27,841 nucleotides of DNA from an uncultured bacterium (GTDB taxonomy: Bacteria > Bacteroidota > Bacteroidia > Bacteroidales > Bacteroidaceae). The notes below the pieces were generated by a model. The model ran no database searches. It saw nothing but the letters and a program-made list of their open reading frames with translations, and had not been told where the DNA came from. Each line of letters begins with the position of its first letter. The first letter of the stretch is position 1. Shown in pieces: positions 7,623 to 15,053 of this stretch. The position numbers and the translations under genes are program-made. Location of the stretch: assembly GCA_905215345.1 (NCBI GenBank), contig CAJMPR010000033.1, forward strand, positions 1-27,841, in the 5' to 3' direction.

Positions 7623-7882
7623 ACGGGTTTCCGCTTACTAAAAAAACTGGCGATTTTGTTGCAGAAGCAACCAAGAAAGCTATTATGTCCGCTTTCAAGT
7701 GAATCATCTTTGGTTACAGGCACAAACATGGCAAGATACATTTTGCATTCAACAAACTGCTGCCCGGCGGCAATTCGTGCCTGTAACATTTCCCTATATC
7801 TTTCTGCCAGTTCTTCTTCGGACATAGCACATATTGTAATTTTACGGCTAAAGTCCAATGTAAATTTTTCCATTACTTTCAT
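7619..7882 (-). CDS. Hypothetical phage protein (about 87 aa)
   Basis: Contains a helical centre (M-S-E-E-E-L-A-E-R-Y-R-E-M-L-Q-A-R) and a basic C-terminus (F-F-S-K-R-K-P-V). The start may be codon 1 (7882) or codon 4 (7873). It is not recognised and is coupled to the next gene by a 4-nt overlap. Confidence 0.5.
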   Translation of the reverse strand: MKVMEKFTLDFSRKITICAMSEEELAERYREMLQARIAAGQQFVECKMYLAMFVPVTKDDSLESGHNSFLGCFCNKIASFFSKRKPV

Positions 7883-7908
7883 ATACTTGTTTTTTTATTG
7901 TATGATTT

Positions 7909-8427
7909 TTATTGCTTCTCTAAAGGCACATGTCGCTCACCGGGACGGTCTCTTAGAAATTTAGCGAATTTGAGTTCTTCTATGAATCTTTCAAATTGGC
8001 GGAGGACACTTTTATCATGAATATATTCCTCGTCGGACAAAACTTCCTGATAAATCTCCACTCCGCCAACTTTTATCACGGTACATATTTCTTTGATAAG
8101 GCCTCCCGCTTTCCCTGGAAGTGGGGGTTCGAGATAATTGGTTATTTCAACCTCTATTTTATCCCGCTTTTCAATCCTTTCTATGCCGTACAAATCTTCC
8201 AGCATACTGATTACCGCTTTAAAATCACTTCCTTGTTGGCGAAAAGGGAAAGGAGTATACGCCCATTTCTGAAAGTCCTTATGGTAAGCCAATTCCTGTC
8301 TGTCCGTAGTAATGGTTACAAACATTCCTTCGACATCGCTCGATACCTCTAAGTATCCTCCTGTTGTCTTATAGGCATCCAGGACTTCAGGAAGTCGCTC
8401 ATAGAGTGTTATAAATTGATATTTCAT
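7909..8427 (-). CDS. Hypothetical phage early protein (172 aa)
   Basis: A soluble protein with a beta-rich N-terminal half (Y-L-E-V-S-S-D-V-E-G-M-F-V-T-I-T) and a charged helical C-terminus (R-Q-F-E-R-F-I-E-E-L-K-F-A-K-F). The family is not recognised. It is the second gene of the early operon, 11 nt after the Ner-like gene. Confidence 0.6.
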   Translation of the reverse strand: MKYQFITLYERLPEVLDAYKTTGGYLEVSSDVEGMFVTITTDRQELAYHKDFQKWAYTPFPFRQQGSDFKAVISMLEDLYGIERIEKRDKIEVEITNYLEPPLPGKAGGLIKEICTVIKVGGVEIYQEVLSDEEYIHDKSVLRQFERFIEELKFAKFLRDRPGERHVPLEKQ

Positions 8428-8438
8428 TTTTCCTCTAT

Positions 8439-8714
8439 TTATAATGTTACCTTATCATTAGCCATCACCGCCTTTACGTTGCCCTTAGCATCCAGCACCT
8501 TCACCATGCGTTTCAGTTCATCAGTCACATTAATAATCTGCACCAATTCCCCGCCATTGATTAAAGCTGCTTCCCTTATCCTGCAAGCTTGTGCACTATT
8601 TCGCTTAAATAGCAGTGCCTGGCTTACATTCTGCACCGTCACGCCGAATGTCTTGGCAAGCTTAGCTTTACCAAAAGCGTTCAGCTCAATCTTCTGTCTG
8701 ATTTTATTTTCCAT
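8439..8714 (-). CDS. Ner/Cro-like helix-turn-helix regulator
   Basis: This 91-aa protein has an HTH at about residues 14-42 (A-K-L-A-K-T-F-G-V-T-V-Q-N-V-S-Q-A-L). It is the first gene downstream of the early promoter and is divergent from the repressor, which is the position of ner in Mu (Ner shuts down early and repressor promoters). The C-terminal part is unlike Mu Ner, so 'Ner-like' describes position and fold type, not proven homology. Confidence 0.7.
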   Translation of the reverse strand: MENKIRQKIELNAFGKAKLAKTFGVTVQNVSQALLFKRNSAQACRIREAALINGGELVQIINVTDELKRMVKVLDAKGNVKAVMANDKVTL

Positions 8715-8740
8715 ATCTAAATACTGATTAAAATTATTCT

Positions 8741-8748
8741 TATCTTTG
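8741..8748 (+). promoter_or_regulatory. Promoter -7 box for the repressor operon
   Basis: TATCTTTG matches TAnnTTTG. Transcription would start near 8755 and cross the early promoter and both operator repeats before the repressor ATG at 8854. That gives overlapping, face-to-face promoters as in lysogeny switches. No good -33 TTG is seen at the usual distance. Confidence 0.45.
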
Positions 8749-8771
8749 GGGCTGTTTCATTAAAACATGTG

Positions 8772-8802
8772 CAAATATATACGCATTTGTGTAATATTGC
8801 AA
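8772..8802 (-). promoter_or_regulatory. Early promoter of the prophage (minus strand)
   Basis: On the minus strand a TTG at 8802-8800 is followed after 20 nt by TATATTTG at 8779-8772, matching the Bacteroides -33/-7 pattern well. It would transcribe the Ner-like gene and the early operon. The first operator-like repeat (8781-8795) lies within its spacer, so repressor binding should block it. Confidence 0.6.
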
Positions 8803-8836
8803 TAAAACAAAGAATTATTTTACGCAATAGTGTAAC
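8781..8836. promoter_or_regulatory. Operator-like direct repeats in the lysogeny control region
   Basis: ACGCATTTGTGTAAT (8781-8795) and ACGCAATAGTGTAAC (8822-8836) agree at 12 of 15 positions and are 41 bp (about four helical turns) apart. They flank the early promoter -33 and the repressor start region. Binding by the divergent repressor or the Ner-like protein is inferred. Confidence 0.5.
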
Positions 8837-8853
8837 ATTTAACACATACGAGT

Positions 8854-9414
8854 ATGATAAGCGATAGAATAGAGGCTCTGATTACGCATTTCTGCAAAGG
8901 GAATAAGAGCTTATTTGCCCAACAAATAGGTGTAACACCATCTGTTATTGGGAATATTACAGGCGAACGAAAGGGTAATCCCAGTTTTGAAGTTATACAA
9001 AAGATACTTGACGCATTTGCGTCAGTCAATCCAGATTGGTTTATATTGGATAGGGGTGCTATGCTCCGCAATAGCAAAACATCTGAAGAAACCAAGTGGA
9101 GTAGTACGCCAATTACTACGCCAGTTTCTCCAGCTGAGGAATCTATTATATATAAGATGTATAAGGACGAAAAAGAAGAGAAAGAAAGATTGGTAAAAGA
9201 GAAGGAAGCTAAGATCGACCATCTCCAGTCCGAACTCCGTTCCCAGTCCGAAGAACTCGCCGCCCTCAAAGCCAAATACCCTGAATCCCCCACAGCTCAT
9301 CCTGAGGGTTTAGGCTCATCGGAGACTGCTCCACATGCCCCCTCGCATCCGCATTCTCCGACCTCCGAACACTATCATGGCAGCTCATTGCCACCCCACC
9401 AAGAGAACCAATAG
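8854..9414 (+). CDS. Prophage repressor (N-terminal HTH, coiled coil, disordered tail)
   Basis: The 186-aa protein begins with a lambda-type HTH (about 1-65, with K-S-L-F-A-Q-Q-I-G-V-T-P-S-V-I-G-N-I). A charged coiled coil follows at about 100-140 (K-D-E-K-E-E-K-E-R-L-V-K-E-K). The tail is low-complexity and rich in Pro, Ser and His (about 145-186). No LexA/CI peptidase motif is seen, so induction is probably not by RecA-stimulated self-cleavage. It is divergent from the Ner-like gene, the position of the Mu c repressor. Similar HTH-plus-coiled-coil repressors are common in Bacteroidales prophages. Confidence 0.8.
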   Translation: MISDRIEALITHFCKGNKSLFAQQIGVTPSVIGNITGERKGNPSFEVIQKILDAFASVNPDWFILDRGAMLRNSKTSEETKWSSTPITTPVSPAEESIIYKMYKDEKEEKERLVKEKEAKIDHLQSELRSQSEELAALKAKYPESPTAHPEGLGSSETAPHAPSHPHSPTSEHYHGSSLPPHQENQ

Positions 9415-9453
9415 AAGAAAACAGTAACTAATCACCATTTAAATAACAGCATT

Positions 9454-10083
9454 ATGGATAACAATATTCAACCTATTATATCTCTAACTGTCGAGGTAGA
9501 GCAATCCTCCTTCCCTGTTGAGATAGAAAAGAATAATCTTAGCATCAATTTATCAAAAATGGGAGAACCATTCGGACAAAACAAGCGTCCATCCAGTTGG
9601 TTAAGGACGAAAGAAGCGCAACAATATATTGCCATTTTGTCCGATGCACAGATATGTGCATCGGCTGATTTAGTGGGTATTAGAAAAGGAGGAGAGCCAA
9701 AATGGCAGGGAACTTGGTGTCACGACTATAGAATAGCACTTCAATATGCAAAGTGGTTAGATGTTAGATTTTCTATTTTTATTGACGATGCAATCGTTAA
9801 GTTAATAAACGGACAAGGGGTATTTAATAAAAGTATTAAGATAAACGGAGAAGAATATATCTCAATAGATGATTATTGCAACTATTTCAAAAGAAATCGT
9901 AATAGTTTTTATGGTCTAATGAGCCACTATCGTACTCAATTTGAAAGGATTGAAAATGGGCTATATATCAGCATAGAACTATTTAACATGCAGGATATCA
10001 AAGTCCGTTTTGAACAGAAGAAGCAAACAATAAAGCAAGTAGACCAGGATAAAAAACAGTTGAGTTTAGAGTTTAAAGATTAA
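9454..10083 (+). CDS. KilA-N domain protein
   Basis: The 209-aa protein carries a KilA-N-type domain at about 36-130. Its signs are the P-S-S-W-L-R-T-K-E-A-Q-Q-Y-I segment, then G-G-E-P-K-W-Q-G-T-W and Y-R-I-A-L-Q-Y-A-K-W-L-D-V-R-F. KilA-N proteins are DNA-binding proteins of phages and large DNA viruses. A basic helical C-terminus follows (Q-K-K-Q-T-I-K-Q-V). It lies 39 nt after the repressor and before a strong terminator, so the two probably form a lysogenic operon and this gene is expected to be expressed in the prophage state. Confidence 0.78.
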   Translation: MDNNIQPIISLTVEVEQSSFPVEIEKNNLSINLSKMGEPFGQNKRPSSWLRTKEAQQYIAILSDAQICASADLVGIRKGGEPKWQGTWCHDYRIALQYAKWLDVRFSIFIDDAIVKLINGQGVFNKSIKINGEEYISIDDYCNYFKRNRNSFYGLMSHYRTQFERIENGLYISIELFNMQDIKVRFEQKKQTIKQVDQDKKQLSLEFKD

Positions 10084-10122
10084 ATGGAAGTACCTATTTC
10101 ATTTCCTTCAAGTAATAATAAC

Positions 10123-10152
10123 GCTCCCGGCACAATTACCGGGAGCATTTTT
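10123..10152 (+). terminator. Rho-independent terminator after the KilA-N gene
   Basis: GCTCCCGG (10123-10130) and CCGGGAGC (10139-10146) form a perfect 8-bp stem with an 8-nt loop followed by ATTTTTCC. It closes the repressor-KilA-N transcript. Confidence 0.85.
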
Positions 10153-10248
10153 CCATAAAACAATCAATTAACCTTACTCTCCTCCGCTTTACCCCCAGCC
10201 GGAGCACTGTTTATATGGGAGCGGACTCACACCTTCAAACTAATTTTG

Positions 10249-10321
10249 TGGCAGGAACAAGACTCGAACTTGCGACTTCATGGATATGAACCACGTGAGC
10301 TACCTACTGCTCCATCCTGCT
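10249..10321 (-). tRNA. tRNA-Met (CAT anticodon)
   Basis: The minus strand folds as a full cloverleaf. The D stem is GAGC/GCTC with an AGTAGGTA loop. The anticodon stem is CGTGG/CCATG with loop TTCATAT and anticodon CAT. The T arm is GCAAG-TTCGAGT-CTTGT. The acceptor pairs are 2-7 GCAGGA/TCCTGC, with an A1/C72 non-pair and discriminator A73. No CCA is encoded. An unpaired 1:72 recalls initiator tRNA, but the three consecutive G-C pairs of initiators are absent from the anticodon stem, so it is more likely an elongator or diverged phage tRNA. It lies inside what appears to be the prophage. Confidence 0.82.
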
Positions 10322-10528
10322 ATATTTAGCGGCGCACACACGTTTATGACGCTAAAATACTATATATTCCACGAATAACAACTATTAATCAACCACTTAT
10401 ACCATCTTTGCAAACTCATTATTCCGCAAAACACCTATACTATCACCCCCTAAATGTTTGTTTAAACTATTCAAAATACGTCATTAAAGGAAACATCATA
10501 CCAATAACACGATTTTTTTTAAGTTAAA

Positions 10529-10720
10529 AAAGTAAGTCCATTCCATAACAAAGTAAACAAAACGTACAACACTGTAAGTCCATTCAAGTAAGACCAAAGG
10601 TAAGACCATTCCATTATTTAACACTTCAACAGGTAATAAACCGTCATCATAGGTTCGTCCATTTATCAAGTTCAGCCTTCCCTATTAAACACTTCATTAA
10701 AACACCTCAAACACTTCATC
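10529..10720. repeat. Field of short direct repeats near the phage left end
   Basis: One element, GTAAG(T/A)CCA(TTC), occurs at about 10531, 10574, 10588 (partial) and 10599, with a weaker GTTCGTCCATT near 10653. A second, AA(A)CACTTCA, occurs near 10620, 10688 and 10710. They are spaced roughly by helical turns. Such clusters could be transposase or regulator binding sites, as Mu has multiple MuA sites near its ends. They lie about 550 bp from the inferred end, farther than in Mu, so the function is uncertain. Confidence 0.5.
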
Positions 10721-10759
10721 TTTCCAAGAAGAATACTTCTATATAGTTGTTATTTAGAA

Positions 10760-10767
10760 TATCTTTG
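10760..10767 (+). promoter_or_regulatory. -7 box of the 69-aa gene
   Basis: TATCTTTG is an exact TAnnTTTG match, 28 nt before the ATG at 10795. It supports that start over the upstream ATG at 10747, which would precede the promoter. Confidence 0.5.
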
Positions 10768-10794
10768 CAATATAAACTTCTAAATAGTAACGAT

Positions 10795-11004
10795 ATGACT
10801 AAAGTAATTCACGTTCACCTCATTTTCGAAAAGAAAGACTATTATTTCGGTAGCATCAGTGCTATTTATATCGTCCTAAATGACGCTCAAATAGGTATCA
10901 AACAGAGTAGCCTCCAACACGCCGGTCTTACTGATGGTGGCGTCAAATTAACCCGTAGAGCCATAATACGCCAGTCTCACCTTATCCGTAGCACTCAGGA
11001 GTAG
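10795..11004 (+). CDS. Small conserved-looking Bacteroides protein (69 aa)
   Basis: Starts M-T-K-V-I-H-V-H-L-I-F and contains K-K-D-Y-Y-F-G-S-I-S-A-I-Y, then S-S-L-Q-H-A-G-L and R-A-I-I-R-Q-S-H-L-I-R-S. From memory this resembles a family of small proteins found in several copies in Bacteroides genomes, probably DNA-associated regulators, but I cannot name it. It has its own promoter and lies between the repeat field and the phage/ppk junction. It would be the outermost gene of the prophage. Confidence 0.65.
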   Translation: MTKVIHVHLIFEKKDYYFGSISAIYIVLNDAQIGIKQSSLQHAGLTDGGVKLTRRAIIRQSHLIRSTQE

Positions 11005-11023
11005 TCCATATCACTATACAACG

Positions 11024-11064
11024 AAAAAAGGCTGAATCGCGCCTCAAAAAGCATCAATTCAGCC
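11024..11064 (-). terminator. Minus-strand terminator inside the phage end
   Basis: GGCTGAAT (11030-11037) pairs with ATTCAGCC (11057-11064). On the minus strand the stem is followed by TTTTTT (11029-11024). It would stop transcription entering the prophage from the interrupted ppk gene. Confidence 0.6.
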
Positions 11065-11236
11065 CTCAATTATACTTCAATGGTATTTTAGGCGTTTAGA
11101 AACCTATTAAATTATACCTAAATGTACCATCAATGTAACCTAAAGTAACATTTCGTTTTGTTTTCACCGACATCCATCAATACACCTCAACCCTTTTGTT
11201 TATCGGCATTACAGCCATATCGAGAGCTATCATAGT

Positions 11237-12487
11237 TTACATACAAAGTGTTTTACCCCCCTTAAAGCGTGCCAATAATTCGATAACCACGGTTACCTTC
11301 TTCCCGTTACGAGCCGCACAAATAAGCGCTTTCACCACTTTGGAATCTTTGGCGAGACGGTAAAGAGTGGTTTTGATGCTTTTCACTTCCTTGCTGACAG
11401 CCGCTTCCTGCAAAACACGAATATAATAATCAAAGCTATGATAGGGCACATGGATAAAACGGTCACCTTTCTGTATCAACCGCAACAGGCTCTCACCTTT
11501 ATTCAACTCAGGTTTTATAACGGGCTCCCACACCGGATATTTCAAATCCATACGCCCGCAATTCGGGAAAGCCATCAAATCCTTATGGTTATGATAACGT
11601 CCCCCTCCCATTACAGTATCCAGCTTATCCAGATTCAGCTTATTCATGACGCACTTCAACAAATCCTTCGGCATATCGGCATCATAGATTACCCGCAAGG
11701 CATCACCTTTCTTACGGCTTTTCACGGCTTTGGATATTTTCTGGAGCATACCGTTGCGCAAGTCATTATCTATCTCCATCTCTGCATCTTTGGTAAACTT
11801 GAATGCATAGGCTTTGAAGAACACATAATTCATTCCGGCGAAAATCATCGGCAGACAATAACGGATAACGTCATCCAGATACATCAGATAACTCCGTCCC
11901 TCTTTATCGGGCAATCGTACAAACCGCCCGCACTCCGCTACCGGAAGTTCAATCAGCGCATAATCAAAACTCTTCTTGCCATCCACCTGCATTTTAACCC
12001 CCAGATAGATATTTTCATCCGTTTCATCGGTCAACTGCCTTGCAGTCGAGAACCATACAGGGCTGACAAAGCCACTCAATTGTTGACGATAAAACCGACG
12101 CACAAATTGTTGCTGGCCTTCATCCAACTCATCTTCTTTCAGCAAGAATATATTTTCTTCGCGCAACTGCCGGGTAACTTCATGGATGGCATCTTCATAT
12201 TCTTTGGAGAACTTATTATTCAACTTATTAATCTGTTTTATAAGTTGATGGGCATGTTCTCTCTCTGAACGGACGCTTTTGTCTTCACATTCGGCAATAC
12301 GACTGAGCGTAGCCATACGGACACGAAAAAATTCATCGAGGTTATTGGAATAGATACCAAGAAAACTCAGCCTTTCCAGTAAAGGAACTTGGTCTTTGGT
12401 AGCTTCCTGTAAAATTCGGTGATTAAAGTACATCCAACTTAAATCACGGTCCACGTAAGCCTCTGAAAGTATTTTTTTACTAACCAT
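11237..12487 (-). pseudogene. ppk: Polyphosphate kinase, truncated by insertion
   Basis: Residues 1-408 match polyphosphate kinase 1. They include the N-terminal D-R-D-L-S-W-M-Y-F-N-H-R-I-L-Q-E-A motif, the N-N-L-D-E-F-F-R-V-R motif and K-T-T-L-Y-R-L-A, ending at E-L-L-A-R-F. In intact Ppk an acidic residue and the catalytic-histidine domain follow (about 690 aa in total). Here eight unrelated residues (K-G-G-K-T-L-C-M) and a stop follow instead. Ppk makes polyphosphate from ATP at the membrane; without the phospho-accepting histidine this product should be inactive. The break at about 11,263 is the inferred prophage insertion point. Confidence 0.88.
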
Positions 12488-12515
12488 TTATATGTAATTA
12501 TCAATGATTTTCCGG

Positions 12516-12523
12516 CAAAAGTA
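12516..12523 (-). promoter_or_regulatory. -7 box upstream of ppk
   Basis: The minus strand reads TACTTTTG, matching TAnnTTTG, 29 nt before the ppk ATG. No matching -33 element is clear. Confidence 0.4.
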
Positions 12524-12534
12524 TGCAACAAGTA

Positions 12535-13674
12535 TTACAAGGCTATGTCGGATATATTATAATGTGGATACGGAAAGGCAGGTGCCGGATAATGCGACAA
12601 AGCCATTCCTGTTTCTATGCAACGCAAAATCCGCCAATCACAACTGCGTACCCAATAACGAAAAGCGTTATCCGGCTGATAATCTGCCGAGAATTTCAAC
12701 AGTTGTTCCAAGTCGAACTCGTTAGAAACAATCCCCGAACCGCTACGCACGGCATCGAACGCATTACAATCTTGCTCGATATGGGCGGGCACCATTAATA
12801 GCGGCTTGCCCAAAAACATAGCCTCGCATACCGATTCAAAACCCGCCGTAGTTGCATAAGCCTTGCATCCCGCCATATAACGCAGAAATTTCACGTCGTC
12901 AATCTGATGGAAACTTAAAGTTTCATCCACCTTGCAAACTTCTGCTTCATTTTGTTTATCCCAGAAGAAATGAAGAGGAACTTCCGGATGCTTATGATGC
13001 CAGGACTTTATATTTTCGCCAAAACCGGCGTTTACCATATAACCATGCAGATAATCTCCTTTTGTCCCCTCACAGGCCAGAACTTCCCGACGAAGCAGAG
13101 GCGGAACCACCCGGATGTGCGAAGCATCATCGTCTTCCATCTCACGGAAAGATAAAGCCAGTTTCTCGCGCGCTCCTAAACAGGTAAGACGCGTAAAGAA
13201 ACGCAGCAGCCACATGCTCCACTTATTTTTATCCGGAAATTCAAAATCAGCATGCAGAAACAGATATTGGTGCCCGATGCTGATTTGTGGAACCGAAGGA
13301 CGGAAGAAACAATAGGTCAACCCGGTCAATAACTCATAAAAGTTAATCACCAGCTCGGCACCGCTTTCTTCTATACGACGATGTATAAAATACATACTTT
13401 TCACATAGACGGGCACTTTCATTACATTGTATGCCACGCTACGCGAGAGACTCACCCGCTTATTGGCAGGTGTAGGCAGAAAATTTGGGCTGAAAAAACG
13501 CTTTACCGGAGCTTGTATGCTACGATTAAAAAATCCCGGTAAACAGCGGGTGTTACTCTTTCCTACCAGTACTTCCACTACCTCATGGCCATTGCGACGC
13601 AAAAGCTCTTCCATAGTGATAGCCTGGGTTAAATGTCCCCGCCCTTCTCCCTGAACAATAAAAAGAACCTTCAT
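12535..13674 (-). CDS. MurG-like (GT-B fold) glycosyltransferase
   Basis: This 379-aa protein opens with V-L-F-I-V-Q-G-E-G-R-G-H-L-T-Q-A, the glycine-rich loop of GT28/MurG-like enzymes. A C-terminal donor-site-like segment follows: T-T-A-G-F-E-S-V-C-E-A-M-F-L-G-K-P-L-L-M-V-P with E-Q-D-C-N-A. This is the COG1819/MJ1255-type family. It ends 48 nt before ppk and starts 37 nt after the metallophosphoesterase gene. A glycolipid or cell-envelope acceptor is inferred. Confidence 0.75.
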   Translation of the reverse strand: MKVLFIVQGEGRGHLTQAITMEELLRRNGHEVVEVLVGKSNTRCLPGFFNRSIQAPVKRFFSPNFLPTPANKRVSLSRSVAYNVMKVPVYVKSMYFIHRRIEESGAELVINFYELLTGLTYCFFRPSVPQISIGHQYLFLHADFEFPDKNKWSMWLLRFFTRLTCLGAREKLALSFREMEDDDASHIRVVPPLLRREVLACEGTKGDYLHGYMVNAGFGENIKSWHHKHPEVPLHFFWDKQNEAEVCKVDETLSFHQIDDVKFLRYMAGCKAYATTAGFESVCEAMFLGKPLLMVPAHIEQDCNAFDAVRSGSGIVSNEFDLEQLLKFSADYQPDNAFRYWVRSCDWRILRCIETGMALSHYPAPAFPYPHYNISDIAL

Positions 13675-13710
13675 CTTTGTATGTATAAGTTGTTATTAAT
13701 GAGTTATTAT

Positions 13711-14499
13711 TTAAGAAGCAGCAGAAACACTCGCTGTATGTTCATCTACCAACATCTCATCATAACGAATAATATCCCAGTTTCCATTCTCATCTTCCGT
13801 AAGAGCAGAAAGTGTCTCCACCCAATCACCGGAATTCAAATAATGAATACCGTCATAATAGGTATTGGCAGGATGATGAATATGTCCGCAGATAATTCCG
13901 TCACATTTACGGATACGGGCAAACTTTATCAGTTCCTGTTCAAAATCGGATATGTAGGAAACAGCGGACTTCACTTTTTGTTTAATGGCTTGTGACAAAG
14001 AATAATAAGGCAACCCATGACGCGTGCGATAATTATTATAAATACGATTCATCCACAATAAGAAAGTATAACCTACATCTCCTAACTGTGCCAGCCATTT
14101 CATCTTCGTTGTTACCGTATCAAAAATATCTCCATGAGTCACATAATAGCGTTTTCCATGACTTTCATGGATAAAATCTTTGACAATCTTAATATTATAG
14201 AAAGTCATCGGGGCCAGGTTATCCAGGAAATCATCATGATTGCCGCGCACATAAATCACCTCTGTCCCTTGTTTTTCCATCATTTTCATAATGACCTTAA
14301 AGAACTCCGTATGTTTGGCCTGCCACTTCCGGGTACCTCCTTTTTTAAGTGCCCATCCGTCAATGATATCACCGTTCAATATCAATCTGTGGCAGTTCAC
14401 CGACTTCAAAAAATTACTGACTTCAACCGTTTTGGAGTGTGATGTGCCTAAGTGGATATCAGATAGCACAATCGTAGAATAAAATTTACGTAAACGCAT
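13711..14499 (-). CDS. LpxH-type metallophosphoesterase (UDP-2,3-diacylglucosamine diphosphatase family)
   Basis: All calcineurin-like metal motifs are present: L-S-D-I-H-L-G near residue 13, N-G-D-I-I-D-G near 42, R-G-N-H-D-D-F near 84, T-H-G-D-I-F-D near 120 and C-G-H-I-H-H-P near 204. LpxH-family enzymes cleave UDP-2,3-diacylglucosamine to lipid X in lipid A synthesis, at the inner membrane face. The 262-aa length fits the family. A neighbouring glycosyltransferase supports an envelope-lipid role, though the exact substrate is not proven. Confidence 0.8.
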   Translation of the reverse strand: MRLRKFYSTIVLSDIHLGTSHSKTVEVSNFLKSVNCHRLILNGDIIDGWALKKGGTRKWQAKHTEFFKVIMKMMEKQGTEVIYVRGNHDDFLDNLAPMTFYNIKIVKDFIHESHGKRYYVTHGDIFDTVTTKMKWLAQLGDVGYTFLLWMNRIYNNYRTRHGLPYYSLSQAIKQKVKSAVSYISDFEQELIKFARIRKCDGIICGHIHHPANTYYDGIHYLNSGDWVETLSALTEDENGNWDIIRYDEMLVDEHTASVSAAS

Positions 14500-14572
14500 A
14501 GTCTTGCAGTTTTTAGTTGTACAAATGTCCCGCTTTCATGTTACGGAAAGATGTAAAGAATATGACATTTAA

Positions 14573-14611
14573 AATAAAAAAAGCCACACCGGTATCTCAC
14601 AGGTATGACTT
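14573..14611 (-). terminator. Terminator of the 60-aa gene
   Basis: GGTATGACTT (14602-14611) and AAGCCACACC (14581-14590) pair over 10 positions on the minus strand with two G-U pairs, followed by a run of seven T. It lies 61 nt downstream of the stop. Confidence 0.6.
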
Positions 14612-14671
14612 CAAGAGAATTTATGGAATTATTATACGTAAAAAGGATGAAATATATCCGTATACTCACAT

Positions 14672-14854
14672 CTATACAAATTCTTCGACCATATACATAT
14701 CGCTGACAAAATCGTCTACAATCTGTTCCAGATTTTCACAGGCTTCGTCCGGTGTGTCACCATAAGCACTGCACAAAACATTATTCATAAAATAAGCATA
14801 AAAGCCACCGCCGGCTACCGCCTCTACGGTACAATCATTTCTGTTCAGTTTCAT
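14672..14854 (-). CDS. Small HicB-like-fold protein
   Basis: This 60-aa protein has the strand-helix pattern of HicB-like/UPF0150 domains: V-E-A-V-A-G-G-G-F-Y-A-Y-F, then S-A-Y-G-D-T-P-D-E-A-C-E-N-L-E-Q-I-V. HicB proteins are antitoxins, but there is no HicA-like RNase next to it and no C-terminal DNA-binding domain. It has its own terminator. It is more likely a stand-alone small protein than half of an active toxin-antitoxin pair. Confidence 0.55.
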   Translation of the reverse strand: MKLNRNDCTVEAVAGGGFYAYFMNNVLCSAYGDTPDEACENLEQIVDDFVSDMYMVEEFV

Positions 14855-14933
14855 AGTTTGTATCTCCCTTCTTTTTACGTTGCAAAGGTGTCCTAAAACT
14901 ATTTCAGAAATATGTAAGGGAGGTTACAATTTT

Positions 14934-15030
14934 ATCTCACGGGATAAAAAGAATCATCCCATGAGATGAAAATAATCGTCTCACGGGATGATTTTATTTG
15001 TCTCGCAGGATGAAAGAATTCATCCCGTGG
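14934..15030. repeat. Cluster of inverted repeats downstream of proS, with terminator
   Basis: The half-unit (T)CTCACGGGATGA or its complement appears five times (about 14934, 14955, 14979, 15001 imperfect, 15019) in alternating orientation. On the minus strand CATCCCGTGAGA (14990-14979) pairs with TCTCATGGGATG (14966-14955), followed by ATTCTTTTTAT, a good terminator for proS. Alternative pairings are possible between the other copies. Confidence 0.7.
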
Positions 15031-15053
15031 AAGGAAAACACAAATTCTCCTTA

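Larger units (their letters stand above)
10084..10794. other. 711-bp non-coding stretch at the phage left arm
   Basis: No convincing protein gene. In order it holds a terminator (10123-10152), a weak hairpin (CTCCG/CGGAG near 10185-10210), a tRNA-like fragment, a tRNA-Met on the minus strand (10249-10321), an AT-rich spacer, and a field of short direct repeats (10529-10720) before the promoter of the next plus-strand gene. Confidence 0.7.

Noticed and set aside
8820..9293. 157-codon minus-strand frame over the repressor gene
   Set aside because: It is a shadow of the repressor, whose HTH, position and promoter are convincing.
10249..10321. tRNA gene as the integration (attB) site of the prophage
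   Set aside because: The phage encodes a MuA-type transposase, no tyrosine integrase is visible, and the better insertion junction is inside ppk.
10529..10720. CRISPR array
   Set aside because: The repeats are about 10-12 nt, variable and irregularly spaced, with no spacers of uniform length and no cas genes.
14672..14854. HicAB toxin-antitoxin system
   Set aside because: Only a HicB-like fragment is present; no HicA-like gene lies on either side.
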